From Acidobacteriota bacterium (GTDB lineage: Bacteria; Acidobacteriota; JAAYUB01): 64,000 nt of DNA. The DNA lies in contig JAGNHB010000021.1 of NCBI GenBank assembly GCA_018001935.1, positions 16,341 to 80,340 of the forward strand, given 5' to 3'. Numbering within the stretch: the stretch's first letter is position 1; each line of letters starts with the position of its first letter. Of this stretch, positions 17,134-25,302 are shown piece after piece. The notes beneath the pieces were generated by a model. It was not told the origin of the DNA. It ran no database searches and saw nothing but the letters and a program-made list of their open reading frames with translations. Made by a program: the position numbers and the translations under genes.

Positions 17134-17207
17134 GAAATCAGGGGCAGTTTTCGGCGCATCCCGGCCGGTTGCCCGTTCATCCAATGTTTCGTCCGGGGAG
17201 GTGGAAC

Positions 17208-17945
17208 ATGTGGATCAACCATTTGCGTCTTTTCCTCTTCACGTTCATCTTCGGGGTTTTGTGGGGCGCCGGGTCCGTTGCGGCCGCGGCGGAGGACGTG
17301 TCCTCCGCCGGCCTGATGGACGCCGGGCGAATCCGGATCGCCCAGAAGAAACCCCTCGAGGCCGTGAAGTATCTCCAGCGGGCCCTGAAGGAGGACCCGA
17401 AGAATGCGGAGGCATCCAACCTGCTCGGGGTCGCCTACCTCCAGGTCCATTCCGTGGACACCGCCCTGTCCTATTTCCGGCGGGCGGCCAGGCTCGACCC
17501 GGAGGACTCCCGCTTCTACAACAACACGGGCACCGCCTACCACTTCAAGAAAGACTACAAGGCGGCCGTGAAGTACTACAAGAAAGCGCTGGAGAAGCAA
17601 GCCGACTACCTGCTCGCCCTGTGCAACCTCGCCAACGCCTACTTCGCCATGAAGAAGAACCTCCAGGCCGTCGACGTCCTGCACCGGATCGTGCAGCTGG
17701 ACCCCGGGTACCTGGTTCGCCAGCAGGAGAGCACCCTGCTGGGCGTGGGCGACCTGGACATGGCCGAGCGGTACTTCTACCTGGCCAAGCTTTACATCCA
17801 GGCGGGCGACAAGGACCGGGCGATCCTTTTCCTGCAGAAGAGCCTCGAGGCGGGGTTGAGAAACCGGGGGCGTCTCCAGAGGGACAAGGACTTCGACCCC
17901 CTGGCGGGCGACCCCCGCTTCGCGGAGCTGATCCGGAAAAAGTGA
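17208..17945 (+). CDS. Exported tetratricopeptide-repeat protein
   Basis: A 245-residue protein. GGGGAGGTGG before the ATG at 17208 favours this start over one 13 codons earlier. A hydrophobic N-terminus (about residues 5-30) ends in AAAAED and looks like a signal peptide or anchor. Residues about 35-205 hold four to five TPR units (for example AVKYLQRALKEDPKNAEASNLLGVAY split over two helices, ALSYFRRAARLDPED, AVKYYKKALEKQADY, AILFLQKSLEAG). TPR proteins mediate protein contacts; here the probable location is the periplasm or membrane face. It has its own promoter and no clear partner. Confidence 0.88.
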   Translation: MWINHLRLFLFTFIFGVLWGAGSVAAAAEDVSSAGLMDAGRIRIAQKKPLEAVKYLQRALKEDPKNAEASNLLGVAYLQVHSVDTALSYFRRAARLDPEDSRFYNNTGTAYHFKKDYKAAVKYYKKALEKQADYLLALCNLANAYFAMKKNLQAVDVLHRIVQLDPGYLVRQQESTLLGVGDLDMAERYFYLAKLYIQAGDKDRAILFLQKSLEAGLRNRGRLQRDKDFDPLAGDPRFAELIRKK

Positions 17946-18092
17946 CCCCGGCGGATCATCGACCTCCGGCCGACGGCTCAATCAAGGGATTTCACTCCTC
18001 TTGAGATTCGTTCTCCGCCTCCTGGAGTTCCCGCACCTATACCTGTCGACGGCGCCTTCACCCCGAACCGGCGCCGCGCCCGCGGTCCCGCC

Positions 18093-21000
18093 CTACTCGA
18101 CATCCCCTTCCTCCGCCCAGCGGTCCGGGGCGTTCAACGCGTGCTGAAACCGCGGGCCCGCCGGGCGGCTGGGGCCGCTTTTCGAGGGACGCGGGCGCTC
18201 AGGGTACCAGGGGCCGGCGGCGGTGCGCACGTAGACGGGCACACCGGCCACCAGCGTGAGCGTGGGGCGGAACTTCTCGATGAACGCGTTGAGGGTCGCG
18301 ACCCGCGAGGCGTCGTCGGTCCCCTCGGGAATCCGGGACAGGTCCTCCAGGGTCCAGCCAGTCGGCCCCTTGATCGCGAAGGGGTTGGCCATCCACACCG
18401 CCACGTCGGCGAAGTACCCGAGGCTCCCGCTGCCGGTCGCCGGCAGGGCGAAGGCGCCCAGGCGGTCCTCCCACCCCGCGCCGTAGGCCCCCCAGAAGGT
18501 CATCGCCGTGAGGGCCTGCTCCAGGGTCAGGGCCATGGGGTTGGTGGAGGTTCCCGCCAGAAGGCCCCAAGGTTGATAGGCCTTTCCCGCGAGGTAGTCC
18601 ACGGGGTAGGTCTCGGGCTCCGCCCCGACCTGGTCCACCCAGTGTGACGGGTCCCGTTCCACCGGGGTCCGGGCCACCGCGCCGATGAGGGTCATGGCGG
18701 GCCGGGGGTCGCGGACGGCGGGAGGGTCGGTGTTGAGGATCAGCGGCATGTCCTGGTCGCGGAAGAGCTGGAGCGGCACCCCGTGCTCGGCGCGGGGGTA
18801 GTCGGGCTCGCCCAGCCAGGTGCCGGGCGGGTCGTCGTGCGGGATGGGCCAGAGTTCCTGCCCCGCCGGCAGGAGCGCTCGGAGCGTCGACCCGTCCAGC
18901 GCGATGAGGGCCGGCTGGGTGGAGCAGACGATGTTCCGCGCGTCGGGCGTGGTGGACGCGTCGATCCCGCCGGTCCCCTTGATGTCCTTGACCATCCGGC
19001 AGGAGACGTTCAGGAGGTGCTCGATGCGGAACCGCTCGTTTTCGAAAGTGCGGCGGATTTGCGACAGGTCGGCGTCCGCGGGGACCACGCCCCGCCAGTA
19101 GTCGGGCAGTTCGGCCCAGGTGGCGGGGAAGTTCGCCAGGTCCGCCTGGAGTTGCTTGATGGCGCCGACGTAGAGGTCCACGCCGGCGTCCCCCACGCAG
19201 TGGCAGACGAACTGGGAGGGCGTGGGGGGGGAAAGCGAGGAGCGCCGGGAGGTTTCGTACCAGACCTTCACCAGGGGGAGGAGCGTCTGCTTCCAGGCGT
19301 CCTTGGCTTGGGAAAGGACCGTGGTAATCTTGGCGGCCAGCTGGTCGCGCTGCGCCTGTGTCCCCCCGGGGACGTGAACCAGGTGGGCGAGGTCGGCCGA
19401 AAGGGTGGCCGTGTCCACCGTCTGGTTCAGCCATTCCATCACCCCTTTCTTCAGGAACGCGTAGTTCCCCGTCATGGTCCCCGTGTAGAAGGTCGATGCG
19501 GGGTCGGATTCCCGGACCAGCCAGTAGAGCACGCCCGTCTCCCGGCTGCTCAGTTCGCCCATCGGGATGTTGCTGGTCACCAGGAGGCCGAAGGTGTGGT
19601 TCACGAAGGTCACGGAGCCCCCGCCCTCGAGCGGGGTCACGGTGTTCTCGGTGATCCGGGTCATCGGGAAGGCGGCGCTGGAGAAAAAGGTTCGCGAGCC
19701 GGGCCCGCCGTCCATCTGGAGTTTCCAGCCGGTCCACTCCAGCCAGCCGGGGCTCTCCGGGTGGGCGGCCGGCGGGCGGTACCGGAGGACGTCGCGCCGG
19801 CTTTCACTCGCCTCGGACAGCTTCAGGATCTCCGTCACCTCGCCGGCGTTCTCCAGGTAGTAGTACATCCCCACCCGGAGGTTCAGCCCCCCGGTCGGTG
19901 TGGCGTACGGCACGCCCGACTCGGCGTAGTAATCCTCCCCCCCTGCGATGCGGTGGTTGTAGGAGAGGCCCTCGCAGGCGAGGAACTCCTCGGGGTTGTC
20001 GTCCCGGCGGTAGAACATAATGTCCTGGGTCCCGGTCAGGCCGTGCCGGTGGCACCAGGGCGCCAGGTTGCGCCGGTTCTGCATGCACTGCTCCACGCCC
20101 TGCGGATCAGCGGCGTAGCTCATCAGCATGTCGCGGAAGACGTAGTGCTCCCCGTACCCGGTGGGGCGCCAGGCCTGGGCGGTCGAATCGAGGAAGTACT
20201 GGGCGATGCCCCGGTCCGAGGCGTTGTACCAGTTGGTTCCGTAAGGGTTGTGGGGGTCCCAGTAGCCCGAGCCCAGCGGGTCGCTCCCGGGGGTTTTGCC
20301 GTAGTAGGCCGCCGCGGCGTTCCAGTCGGCGACCGGGATGCTCTCGACGATGGGGCGGTAGAAGGGCACGAGGGTCCGCGAAGAGCAGGGAATCGAAAGT
20401 TCGGCGAGGGTGTCCGCCAGGACGAGCCTACCCTTCAGGGTGCCCGTCGCCGCGGCCAGCGAGGACATGTAGAAGGGCACAATGGCGGTTCCCACCGGGC
20501 TTGTCTGGTTGAGGACCACGTCCACGACCCGGGGGAAGGTCTGCTCCGACAGCTGGGTGAAAGCCGGGGTCCCCGTCTGGACCTGGAAGGTCCACTCCTG
20601 TGTCCCGGATGCGGGCGGCGTCACCTCGAGCACGCTAACGGGGCCAAAGGCGAAGGCCGAGACGGTGCGCGCCTCCAGGTTGAAGGCGTCGAGGAGGGCG
20701 GAGTTGTACCAGCAGCTCTGACCGCTGGTGTGGACCATCAATACGCGATAGGAAGGGTAGGCCTGGCCTGGCCAGGTAGCAGGGTCTGACGTGCAGATGT
20801 TCGACGGGATGGTGAAGGGTCCCGCCGGGATCGCCCCGATCCGGTTGAGCAGGAAGTTCGGGTCGAAAACCCGCTCCAAGTCGGACCCGGTCCGCTTGTA
20901 GAGGAACGCCATGTTGTCGAGGCTCGTGGAGAACTCCTCCGTGGTGGTGCCGGTGTACCCGTGAAGAAGGATCTGGTCCCGCCCGACGTCCCGGAGAAAG

Positions 21001-21782
21001 TTGTTCGCGTCGGCCACGATCAGCCACATGGCTTCCCGGAGGCACTTGCGGGAAAAATCGCCGGGGTTGACGTAGTACTTCGGGTCGCTGACGTCGGCCC
21101 AGTACCCGAACTGCTCCCCCTCCGGCGGGAGCTTGCGCGACCAGCTGGTGACGTGGAAGTGCCCGTCGATGAGCCCGGGCGTCGCCACGGCCCCCTGGAG
21201 GTCGACCCACTGGCCGCCGGTCAGCAGGCCCTCGGGGACCCCCCGCGCCTGCCAGTAGGCGGCCAGCGCCGACGGGCTCAACCCCGGCGAGGGCGGGTGC
21301 TCCATCAGGGCGAGCGCCGGGTACTCCGAGAGGGGCTTGGCCACGGGGTTCGACGGGGAGGGGGTTCCCTCCATCGCCGGGTAGGTGCCGATGATCCGTC
21401 CCGTGTAGGGGTGGATGAGGAGCGCGTGGAGCACGTACAGCCGGTGGCGGTCGGCCGTGCTGTCCCCCTCCACGGCCTTGCGCGGGTGACTGGTGAGGAA
21501 ATAGCCGTTGTAGAGACACCGGGCCCGGACGGGCAGGTACTCGGGCGTCAGGAAGAGCCGGAGCATGAGGAGGTCCACGATGTCCACCACCCCGTCCTCG
21601 GTGATGTCCGCTTCCAGAAGGGTCTCCGGATCGGCGAAAAAGGTCTCGGACAGGACCACGGACAGGGCCTGGCAGTCCCACTCGTTCACCATCCCGTCGT
21701 GGTTGAGGTCCCCCGGGATCGCCGCGAAAGCGACGGCCCCCGTAACCACCGCCGCCAGGAAAACGCAAACCCTTACCCTCAT
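18093..21782 (-). CDS. Exported amidohydrolase (YtcJ/Amidohydro_3 type) with N-terminal dockerin
   Basis: A 1229-residue protein. GGAAGGAGG precedes the ATG at 21782. After a signal peptide (residues 1-20), residues about 24-80 form a dockerin-like pair of calcium loops (GDLNHDGMVNEWD and ADITEDGVVDIVDL). The rest resembles amidohydrolase family 3: ATPGLIDGHFHV has the HxH metal pair, and later conserved stretches include HRHGLTGTQD, LQMDGGPGSRTFF, CVGDAGVDLYVG and RIEHLLNVS. The catalytic part is longer than usual (about 550), with inserts near 400-520. Enzymes of this group hydrolyse C-N bonds of amides or cyclic compounds, but the substrate is not predictable. An N-terminal dockerin on an amidohydrolase is rare. 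A strong promoter is visible. Confidence 0.88.
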   Translation of the reverse strand: MRVRVCVFLAAVVTGAVAFAAIPGDLNHDGMVNEWDCQALSVVLSETFFADPETLLEADITEDGVVDIVDLLMLRLFLTPEYLPVRARCLYNGYFLTSHPRKAVEGDSTADRHRLYVLHALLIHPYTGRIIGTYPAMEGTPSPSNPVAKPLSEYPALALMEHPPSPGLSPSALAAYWQARGVPEGLLTGGQWVDLQGAVATPGLIDGHFHVTSWSRKLPPEGEQFGYWADVSDPKYYVNPGDFSRKCLREAMWLIVADANNFLRDVGRDQILLHGYTGTTTEEFSTSLDNMAFLYKRTGSDLERVFDPNFLLNRIGAIPAGPFTIPSNICTSDPATWPGQAYPSYRVLMVHTSGQSCWYNSALLDAFNLEARTVSAFAFGPVSVLEVTPPASGTQEWTFQVQTGTPAFTQLSEQTFPRVVDVVLNQTSPVGTAIVPFYMSSLAAATGTLKGRLVLADTLAELSIPCSSRTLVPFYRPIVESIPVADWNAAAAYYGKTPGSDPLGSGYWDPHNPYGTNWYNASDRGIAQYFLDSTAQAWRPTGYGEHYVFRDMLMSYAADPQGVEQCMQNRRNLAPWCHRHGLTGTQDIMFYRRDDNPEEFLACEGLSYNHRIAGGEDYYAESGVPYATPTGGLNLRVGMYYYLENAGEVTEILKLSEASESRRDVLRYRPPAAHPESPGWLEWTGWKLQMDGGPGSRTFFSSAAFPMTRITENTVTPLEGGGSVTFVNHTFGLLVTSNIPMGELSSRETGVLYWLVRESDPASTFYTGTMTGNYAFLKKGVMEWLNQTVDTATLSADLAHLVHVPGGTQAQRDQLAAKITTVLSQAKDAWKQTLLPLVKVWYETSRRSSLSPPTPSQFVCHCVGDAGVDLYVGAIKQLQADLANFPATWAELPDYWRGVVPADADLSQIRRTFENERFRIEHLLNVSCRMVKDIKGTGGIDASTTPDARNIVCSTQPALIALDGSTLRALLPAGQELWPIPHDDPPGTWLGEPDYPRAEHGVPLQLFRDQDMPLILNTDPPAVRDPRPAMTLIGAVARTPVERDPSHWVDQVGAEPETYPVDYLAGKAYQPWGLLAGTSTNPMALTLEQALTAMTFWGAYGAGWEDRLGAFALPATGSGSLGYFADVAVWMANPFAIKGPTGWTLEDLSRIPEGTDDASRVATLNAFIEKFRPTLTLVAGVPVYVRTAAGPWYPERPRPSKSGPSRPAGPRFQHALNAPDRWAEEGDVE

Positions 21783-21861
21783 GGCTGCCTCCTTCCGGAC
21801 AATACAGGAAATGAAAAGATCCCCGACCGGGTTCGGACATTCAATGGGAAACACTGAGATA

Positions 21862-21890
21862 ATTATAATCCCCGATGGAGCTTGGAGCAA
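21862..21890 (-). promoter_or_regulatory. Promoter for the dockerin amidohydrolase
   Basis: On the minus strand TTGCTC (21890-21885) and TATAAT (21867-21862) are separated by 17 nt. The leader to the ATG is about 70 nt. Confidence 0.6.
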
Positions 21891-22066
21891 GCATCAAGAT
21901 GCCGGGAGCGGCCGTCAATTCCTCCGTGTTTGCATGCGCTGTGTCGAGCGGCACCCGGTCTTTTCTTCCGGGGCGCACGGAGGGCCCGGAAACGGCGCGG
22001 GCCGGTCGTGGAGGCGACCTTTTCGATCGGGCCGGAGGATCCGTGGAACCAAGGAGATCATCCCCG

Positions 22067-22447
22067 TCATGCCGACGGTGTCGGGGTTTCCCATGGGTTG
22101 AGGAGGGGGACGTCAAAGGGGGCCAGGCCCGGCGCGTTTCGGGTGACGACCGTCAAACCATGGACCTTCGCCGTGGCAGCGATCATCCCGTCGACCGCCG
22201 GCGCCCGCTTCCCTTCCCGTTCCAGGTCTCTGGTTAACTCGAGTTCAACCCCGCACAGCGGCGAGGACCGAAAGAACTCCACGAGCCCCGTGGCCGGCCG
22301 CTTGAGACGCTGGTAGTCTTCGATGGAAATCACCACCGCGGTTTCCCTCCCGTGGCGCGTCACGACCTGGGTGCCGTCGTCCAGGGCCCGGTTGACCACC
22401 TCACTGAAGCGGTTCTTCGCCTCCTGCAGCGACCAGGTTTGCGGCAT
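22067..22447 (-). CDS. Phd/YefM-type antitoxin fused to the C-terminal end of a PIN (VapC) toxin
   Basis: A 126-residue protein. Residues 1-70 match a Phd/YefM antitoxin: MPQTWSLQEAKNRFSEVV, then QVVTRHGRETAVVISIEDYQRL and the helical tail VEFFRSSPLCGVELELTRD. From about residue 75 the sequence changes to the typical end of a VapC toxin (APAVDGMIAATAKVHGLTVVTRN, then VPLLNPW). The start and catalytic core of the toxin, including its DTN motif, are missing. The simplest reading is an in-frame deletion joining a two-gene antitoxin-toxin pair into one ORF. The antitoxin may still bind DNA; RNase activity is not expected. AGGAGG precedes the ATG, and a promoter and direct repeats lie upstream. 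Confidence 0.85.
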   Translation of the reverse strand: MPQTWSLQEAKNRFSEVVNRALDDGTQVVTRHGRETAVVISIEDYQRLKRPATGLVEFFRSSPLCGVELELTRDLEREGKRAPAVDGMIAATAKVHGLTVVTRNAPGLAPFDVPLLNPWETPTPSA

Positions 22448-22459
22448 GGCACCCTCCTC

Positions 22460-22505
22460 TCGTCTAGCCTGTCTAGATTATGCCACCCAAAAAGGCAAGG
22501 GTCCA
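22460..22505 (-). promoter_or_regulatory. Promoter and possible operator of the antitoxin fusion gene
   Basis: On the minus strand TGGACC (22505-22500) and CATAAT (22482-22477) are 17 nt apart. Immediately downstream is the direct repeat CTAGACAGGCTAGACG, a plausible autoregulatory operator for a Phd-type antitoxin. Confidence 0.45.
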
Positions 22506-22530
22506 CATCACTGCCCATGGTTCTCGCCGT

Positions 22531-22569
22531 CCTTTATGTCCTTTTGGTCCTTTAGGTCCCTTCGTCCTA
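22531..22569 (-). repeat. AAAGGACC-type array just after the TonB receptor stop
   Basis: On the minus strand, directly after TGA-TAG, the sequence reads GGACGAAGGGACCTAAAGG and continues as degenerate octamers. It matches arrays near 5484, 47861 and 48105. Confidence 0.7.
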
Positions 22570-24654
22570 TCAGGGCTGAATCGATCCCGCGGGAGCGTGG
22601 CCGCTGCTTGCCCGTTCCTCGCTGACGCCCTGGCCGCTTCGCGACAAGGGCAGGCCGGGCCCCGCCGCCGCGGCAGCAGTGCCGGGACCCGTGCGGGCCC
22701 CGCCCCGGTCCAGAACGAGCCGCAGGCCGGCGCGCACCATGAAGGGCTCGGGGGTGTAGCCGTAGACGTCGGGCCGGCTGTTGTTGAAGAGGTTGTCGAG
22801 ACGCACGTACAGTTCGGCGTGCTCGCCGACGCGCCGCGACACCGAGAGGTTGAGGACGGCGCGGGGGTCCAGCATCACCCGGGCGGCGGGCCAGGCGGTG
22901 TAGTCCATGTCCCAACGGGCGCCCCGGAGGAGGCCCTCCGCCGCCACGAACCAGTGCCGCGCGGGGCGGCACTCCACGCTGACGGCGGCGGTGTGGCGCG
23001 CCCGGCGGAGCAGTTCCTCGTCCGTGGCCAGGTTCACCGCGTCGGTGAAGGTGTAGGACCCACCCAGGGTCAGGTTGTCCCGGGCCGCCCATTTCGCTTC
23101 CAGTTCGATCCCCCGGGTCCGCGCCTTCCCGACGTTCTGGTAGCCGTCGACGAAGTCGATGAGGTGGTCGAAACGGTTGAGGAAGAACCCGGCGCTGAAC
23201 TGGGCCCGGCCTGCCTGGAAATCCTGGACGATCCCGCCGTCGATGGACCAGCTCGTCTCGGGCGCCAGGTCGGGGTTGCCCACGCTGCCCCAGTCGGAAG
23301 GGGGGGCGTAGAGCTGGTAGAGGGAGGGGGCCTTGAAACCGGTTCCCACCGAGAAGCGCACCCGGGTGCCGGGCCCCGGAATGACGAGGACCGGTGACAC
23401 CCGGAAGCTGGCGTGGGCGCCGAACCGGTCGTGGTGGTCCACCCGGGCGCCGCCCGTCACCGAGAAATGGCTCCCCCACTGGAAGCGGTCCTCCACGAAG
23501 AGGCCTTGCAGGCCGGCTGCCTGGTCCGCGAAGTCGGCGGTGTAGGGCCCCCAGGGTCCCTCGGAGGCGTAGCGGGAGTGGCCCTGTTCCCGGGAGTACT
23601 CGTAGCCGAAGGAGAGGTAGTGGTTGCGAAACCGGGACAGGTCGCCCTGCCAGCGGAACTTCTTCCGGATCCCCCGGTAGAGCGCCTCGGAGGAGCTGCC
23701 GACGTGGTCCGAATCCTCGGGGTCCAGGTACTCCCGGCGGGTGTCGAGGTAGGAAAAGCTCGCGCGGTGCGAGAAAACGCCGGTGCCGGGGGTGTGGCGC
23801 AACTCGCCGGAGAGGGCCAGTTCCCGGCCCTCGGCGCGGTAGTTCGGGTCGTCCCCGAAGGCGCCGCCGAAGGCGTCCAGGTCCTGGCGGTAGCGGTTCC
23901 CGTGCACCGCGAAGGCGGTCTCGAAGCCGCGCCCCAGCGCCCGTGAGAGCCGGGCGTTGAGGGAACTCACCCCCTGGCCGTCCGTCTCGTGGTTCCCGAA
24001 ACTCTCGCCGGCCGCGGACCACCCGCTCAGTTGCTCTCGGGAGGCGCCGGCGGCGTAGCGAAAGCCCGCCGCCTCGCCGGCGGCTTCGACCCGCGCCTGG
24101 AACCAGGTGAAGCGCCCGCCTTCCACCTGGGCCGTGTAAAGCCCCTTGCCGCCGCCCGGACGGGTGATGATGTTCACGATGCCGCCCATGGCGTCGGAAC
24201 CGTGAACCATGCTCTGGGGGCCCCGGACCACCTCGATGCGGTCCACGTTGTCCAGGGTGAGGAGACCGAACTCGAAGCCGCGGCCGGGGGTCATGGGGTC
24301 GTTGAGCTCCACGCCGTCCACCATCACCACCGTCTGCTCGGACTGGGCCCCGCGGATCATCACCGTGGAGGCGCCGCCCGCCCCGGTGGAGTTCACCTGG
24401 AGCCCCGGCACCGACGCCAGGGCCTCCGTGACGGTCCGGCAACCCTTCCGGGCCAGGTCCTCACGGGTGAGGACGGTGACGGCGCTGCCGGCCCACTCCA
24501 GGGGGACCTCCCGGCACGAGGCCGTCACGATCACGGTCTCCTCGATGCGGGGGACCTCGTCGCCCTCCGCGGGGGCCGTGTCCTGGGGGAGGGAAAAGGC
24601 GGGAAGACAGGCAACCAGGAATGTAAGAGCCAGAAAAATGCGACCGATCCTCAT
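22570..24654 (-). CDS. btuB: TonB-dependent outer-membrane receptor, BtuB-like (cobalamin uptake)
   Basis: A 694-residue protein with a signal peptide (residues 1-22, ending FS-LPQ), a TonB box EETVIVTA (about 38-45), a plug domain (about 50-165; VMVDGVELNDP, GGIVNIITRP) and a 22-strand barrel (about 190-645). The last 45 residues are low-complexity beyond the normal end of the barrel; the usual terminal aromatic residue is not at the very end, so this tail is odd. AAAGGAG lies 6-7 nt before the ATG. A cobalamin riboswitch upstream strongly supports a vitamin B12 or corrinoid substrate. No BtuF or BtuCD gene is in the window. Confidence 0.92.
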   Translation of the reverse strand: MRIGRIFLALTFLVACLPAFSLPQDTAPAEGDEVPRIEETVIVTASCREVPLEWAGSAVTVLTREDLARKGCRTVTEALASVPGLQVNSTGAGGASTVMIRGAQSEQTVVMVDGVELNDPMTPGRGFEFGLLTLDNVDRIEVVRGPQSMVHGSDAMGGIVNIITRPGGGKGLYTAQVEGGRFTWFQARVEAAGEAAGFRYAAGASREQLSGWSAAGESFGNHETDGQGVSSLNARLSRALGRGFETAFAVHGNRYRQDLDAFGGAFGDDPNYRAEGRELALSGELRHTPGTGVFSHRASFSYLDTRREYLDPEDSDHVGSSSEALYRGIRKKFRWQGDLSRFRNHYLSFGYEYSREQGHSRYASEGPWGPYTADFADQAAGLQGLFVEDRFQWGSHFSVTGGARVDHHDRFGAHASFRVSPVLVIPGPGTRVRFSVGTGFKAPSLYQLYAPPSDWGSVGNPDLAPETSWSIDGGIVQDFQAGRAQFSAGFFLNRFDHLIDFVDGYQNVGKARTRGIELEAKWAARDNLTLGGSYTFTDAVNLATDEELLRRARHTAAVSVECRPARHWFVAAEGLLRGARWDMDYTAWPAARVMLDPRAVLNLSVSRRVGEHAELYVRLDNLFNNSRPDVYGYTPEPFMVRAGLRLVLDRGGARTGPGTAAAAAGPGLPLSRSGQGVSEERASSGHAPAGSIQP

Positions 24655-24769
24655 GGCCGACTCCTTTGTGGAATGGGCGGCTTTCAGCGGGGGTGGTCGC
24701 GGGAAGGGCTGAGCGGGAGGTTTTCCGGACAGTCCGACACGGATTCCATGTCCCCGTGAAATCCGAACG

Positions 24770-24935
24770 TCCGATCGGCAGGCAGGTCTTCTGGCTCCCG
24801 GATCCTCCTCGCTCTCCGCCCCTTCCCATCCCGTTTCCGGAACAGTGGTCCTGGCGGGGCTCGTCCCCGGTCACAGCGGCGGGCCCGCGGTGGCTTCTCA
24901 CCACGCTTCCCTATCAAACCCCGAAGGGTACCTCC
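24770..24935 (-). ncRNA. Cobalamin riboswitch
   Basis: Read on the minus strand, the element begins near 24935 and contains GGGAAGCGTGGTGAGAAGCC, then GCGGGCCCGCCGCTGTGA, then GGAAGG and finally GGAGCCAGAAGACCTGCC, the conserved B12-box order. It ends about 115 nt before the receptor ATG. When B12 is bound such elements repress the downstream gene. No T tract follows, so control of ribosome access is more likely than termination. Confidence 0.93.
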
Positions 24936-25302
24936 CGATCCAAAGAACGCGGGGGGATTCTATGCCCCCCTCCCCCTGAAGTCAAGGCGGATGTCAAGGC
25001 CCCGACCGGAACCGCTCGACCGCATGCTTACGCGCGCGGGTCTGACGGGATCCCGCCGGAATCGCCTGGCCGCTTGCTTACGCGCGCGGCTCTGATGGGC
25101 ACCGGCCGGGAGGAGGGCTATCCCGTCTTCCCCGTTGCAAACGGGGACAATTGGGGGGGGGAATCCCGCACGATTGTCCGTCCAATCCCTGCGAGGCCGT
25201 CACCGGGCCGGAAGAGGGCCCGGCCGCATCCGGTCGTCCGGCATCGGCTTCCGCCGGGTTCGGACCCTGCCCTGAACGATGGGCTGGAAGGAGGAATTTC
25301 TG
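24936..25302. repeat. Gene-free stretch with two direct copies of the TTGCTTACGCGCGCGG repeat
   Basis: The copies start at 25021 and 25071, a 50-bp period, and match the arm of the inverted repeat at 14222-14285. The rest is the region upstream of the FGE-like gene; I see no strong promoter. Confidence 0.75.
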
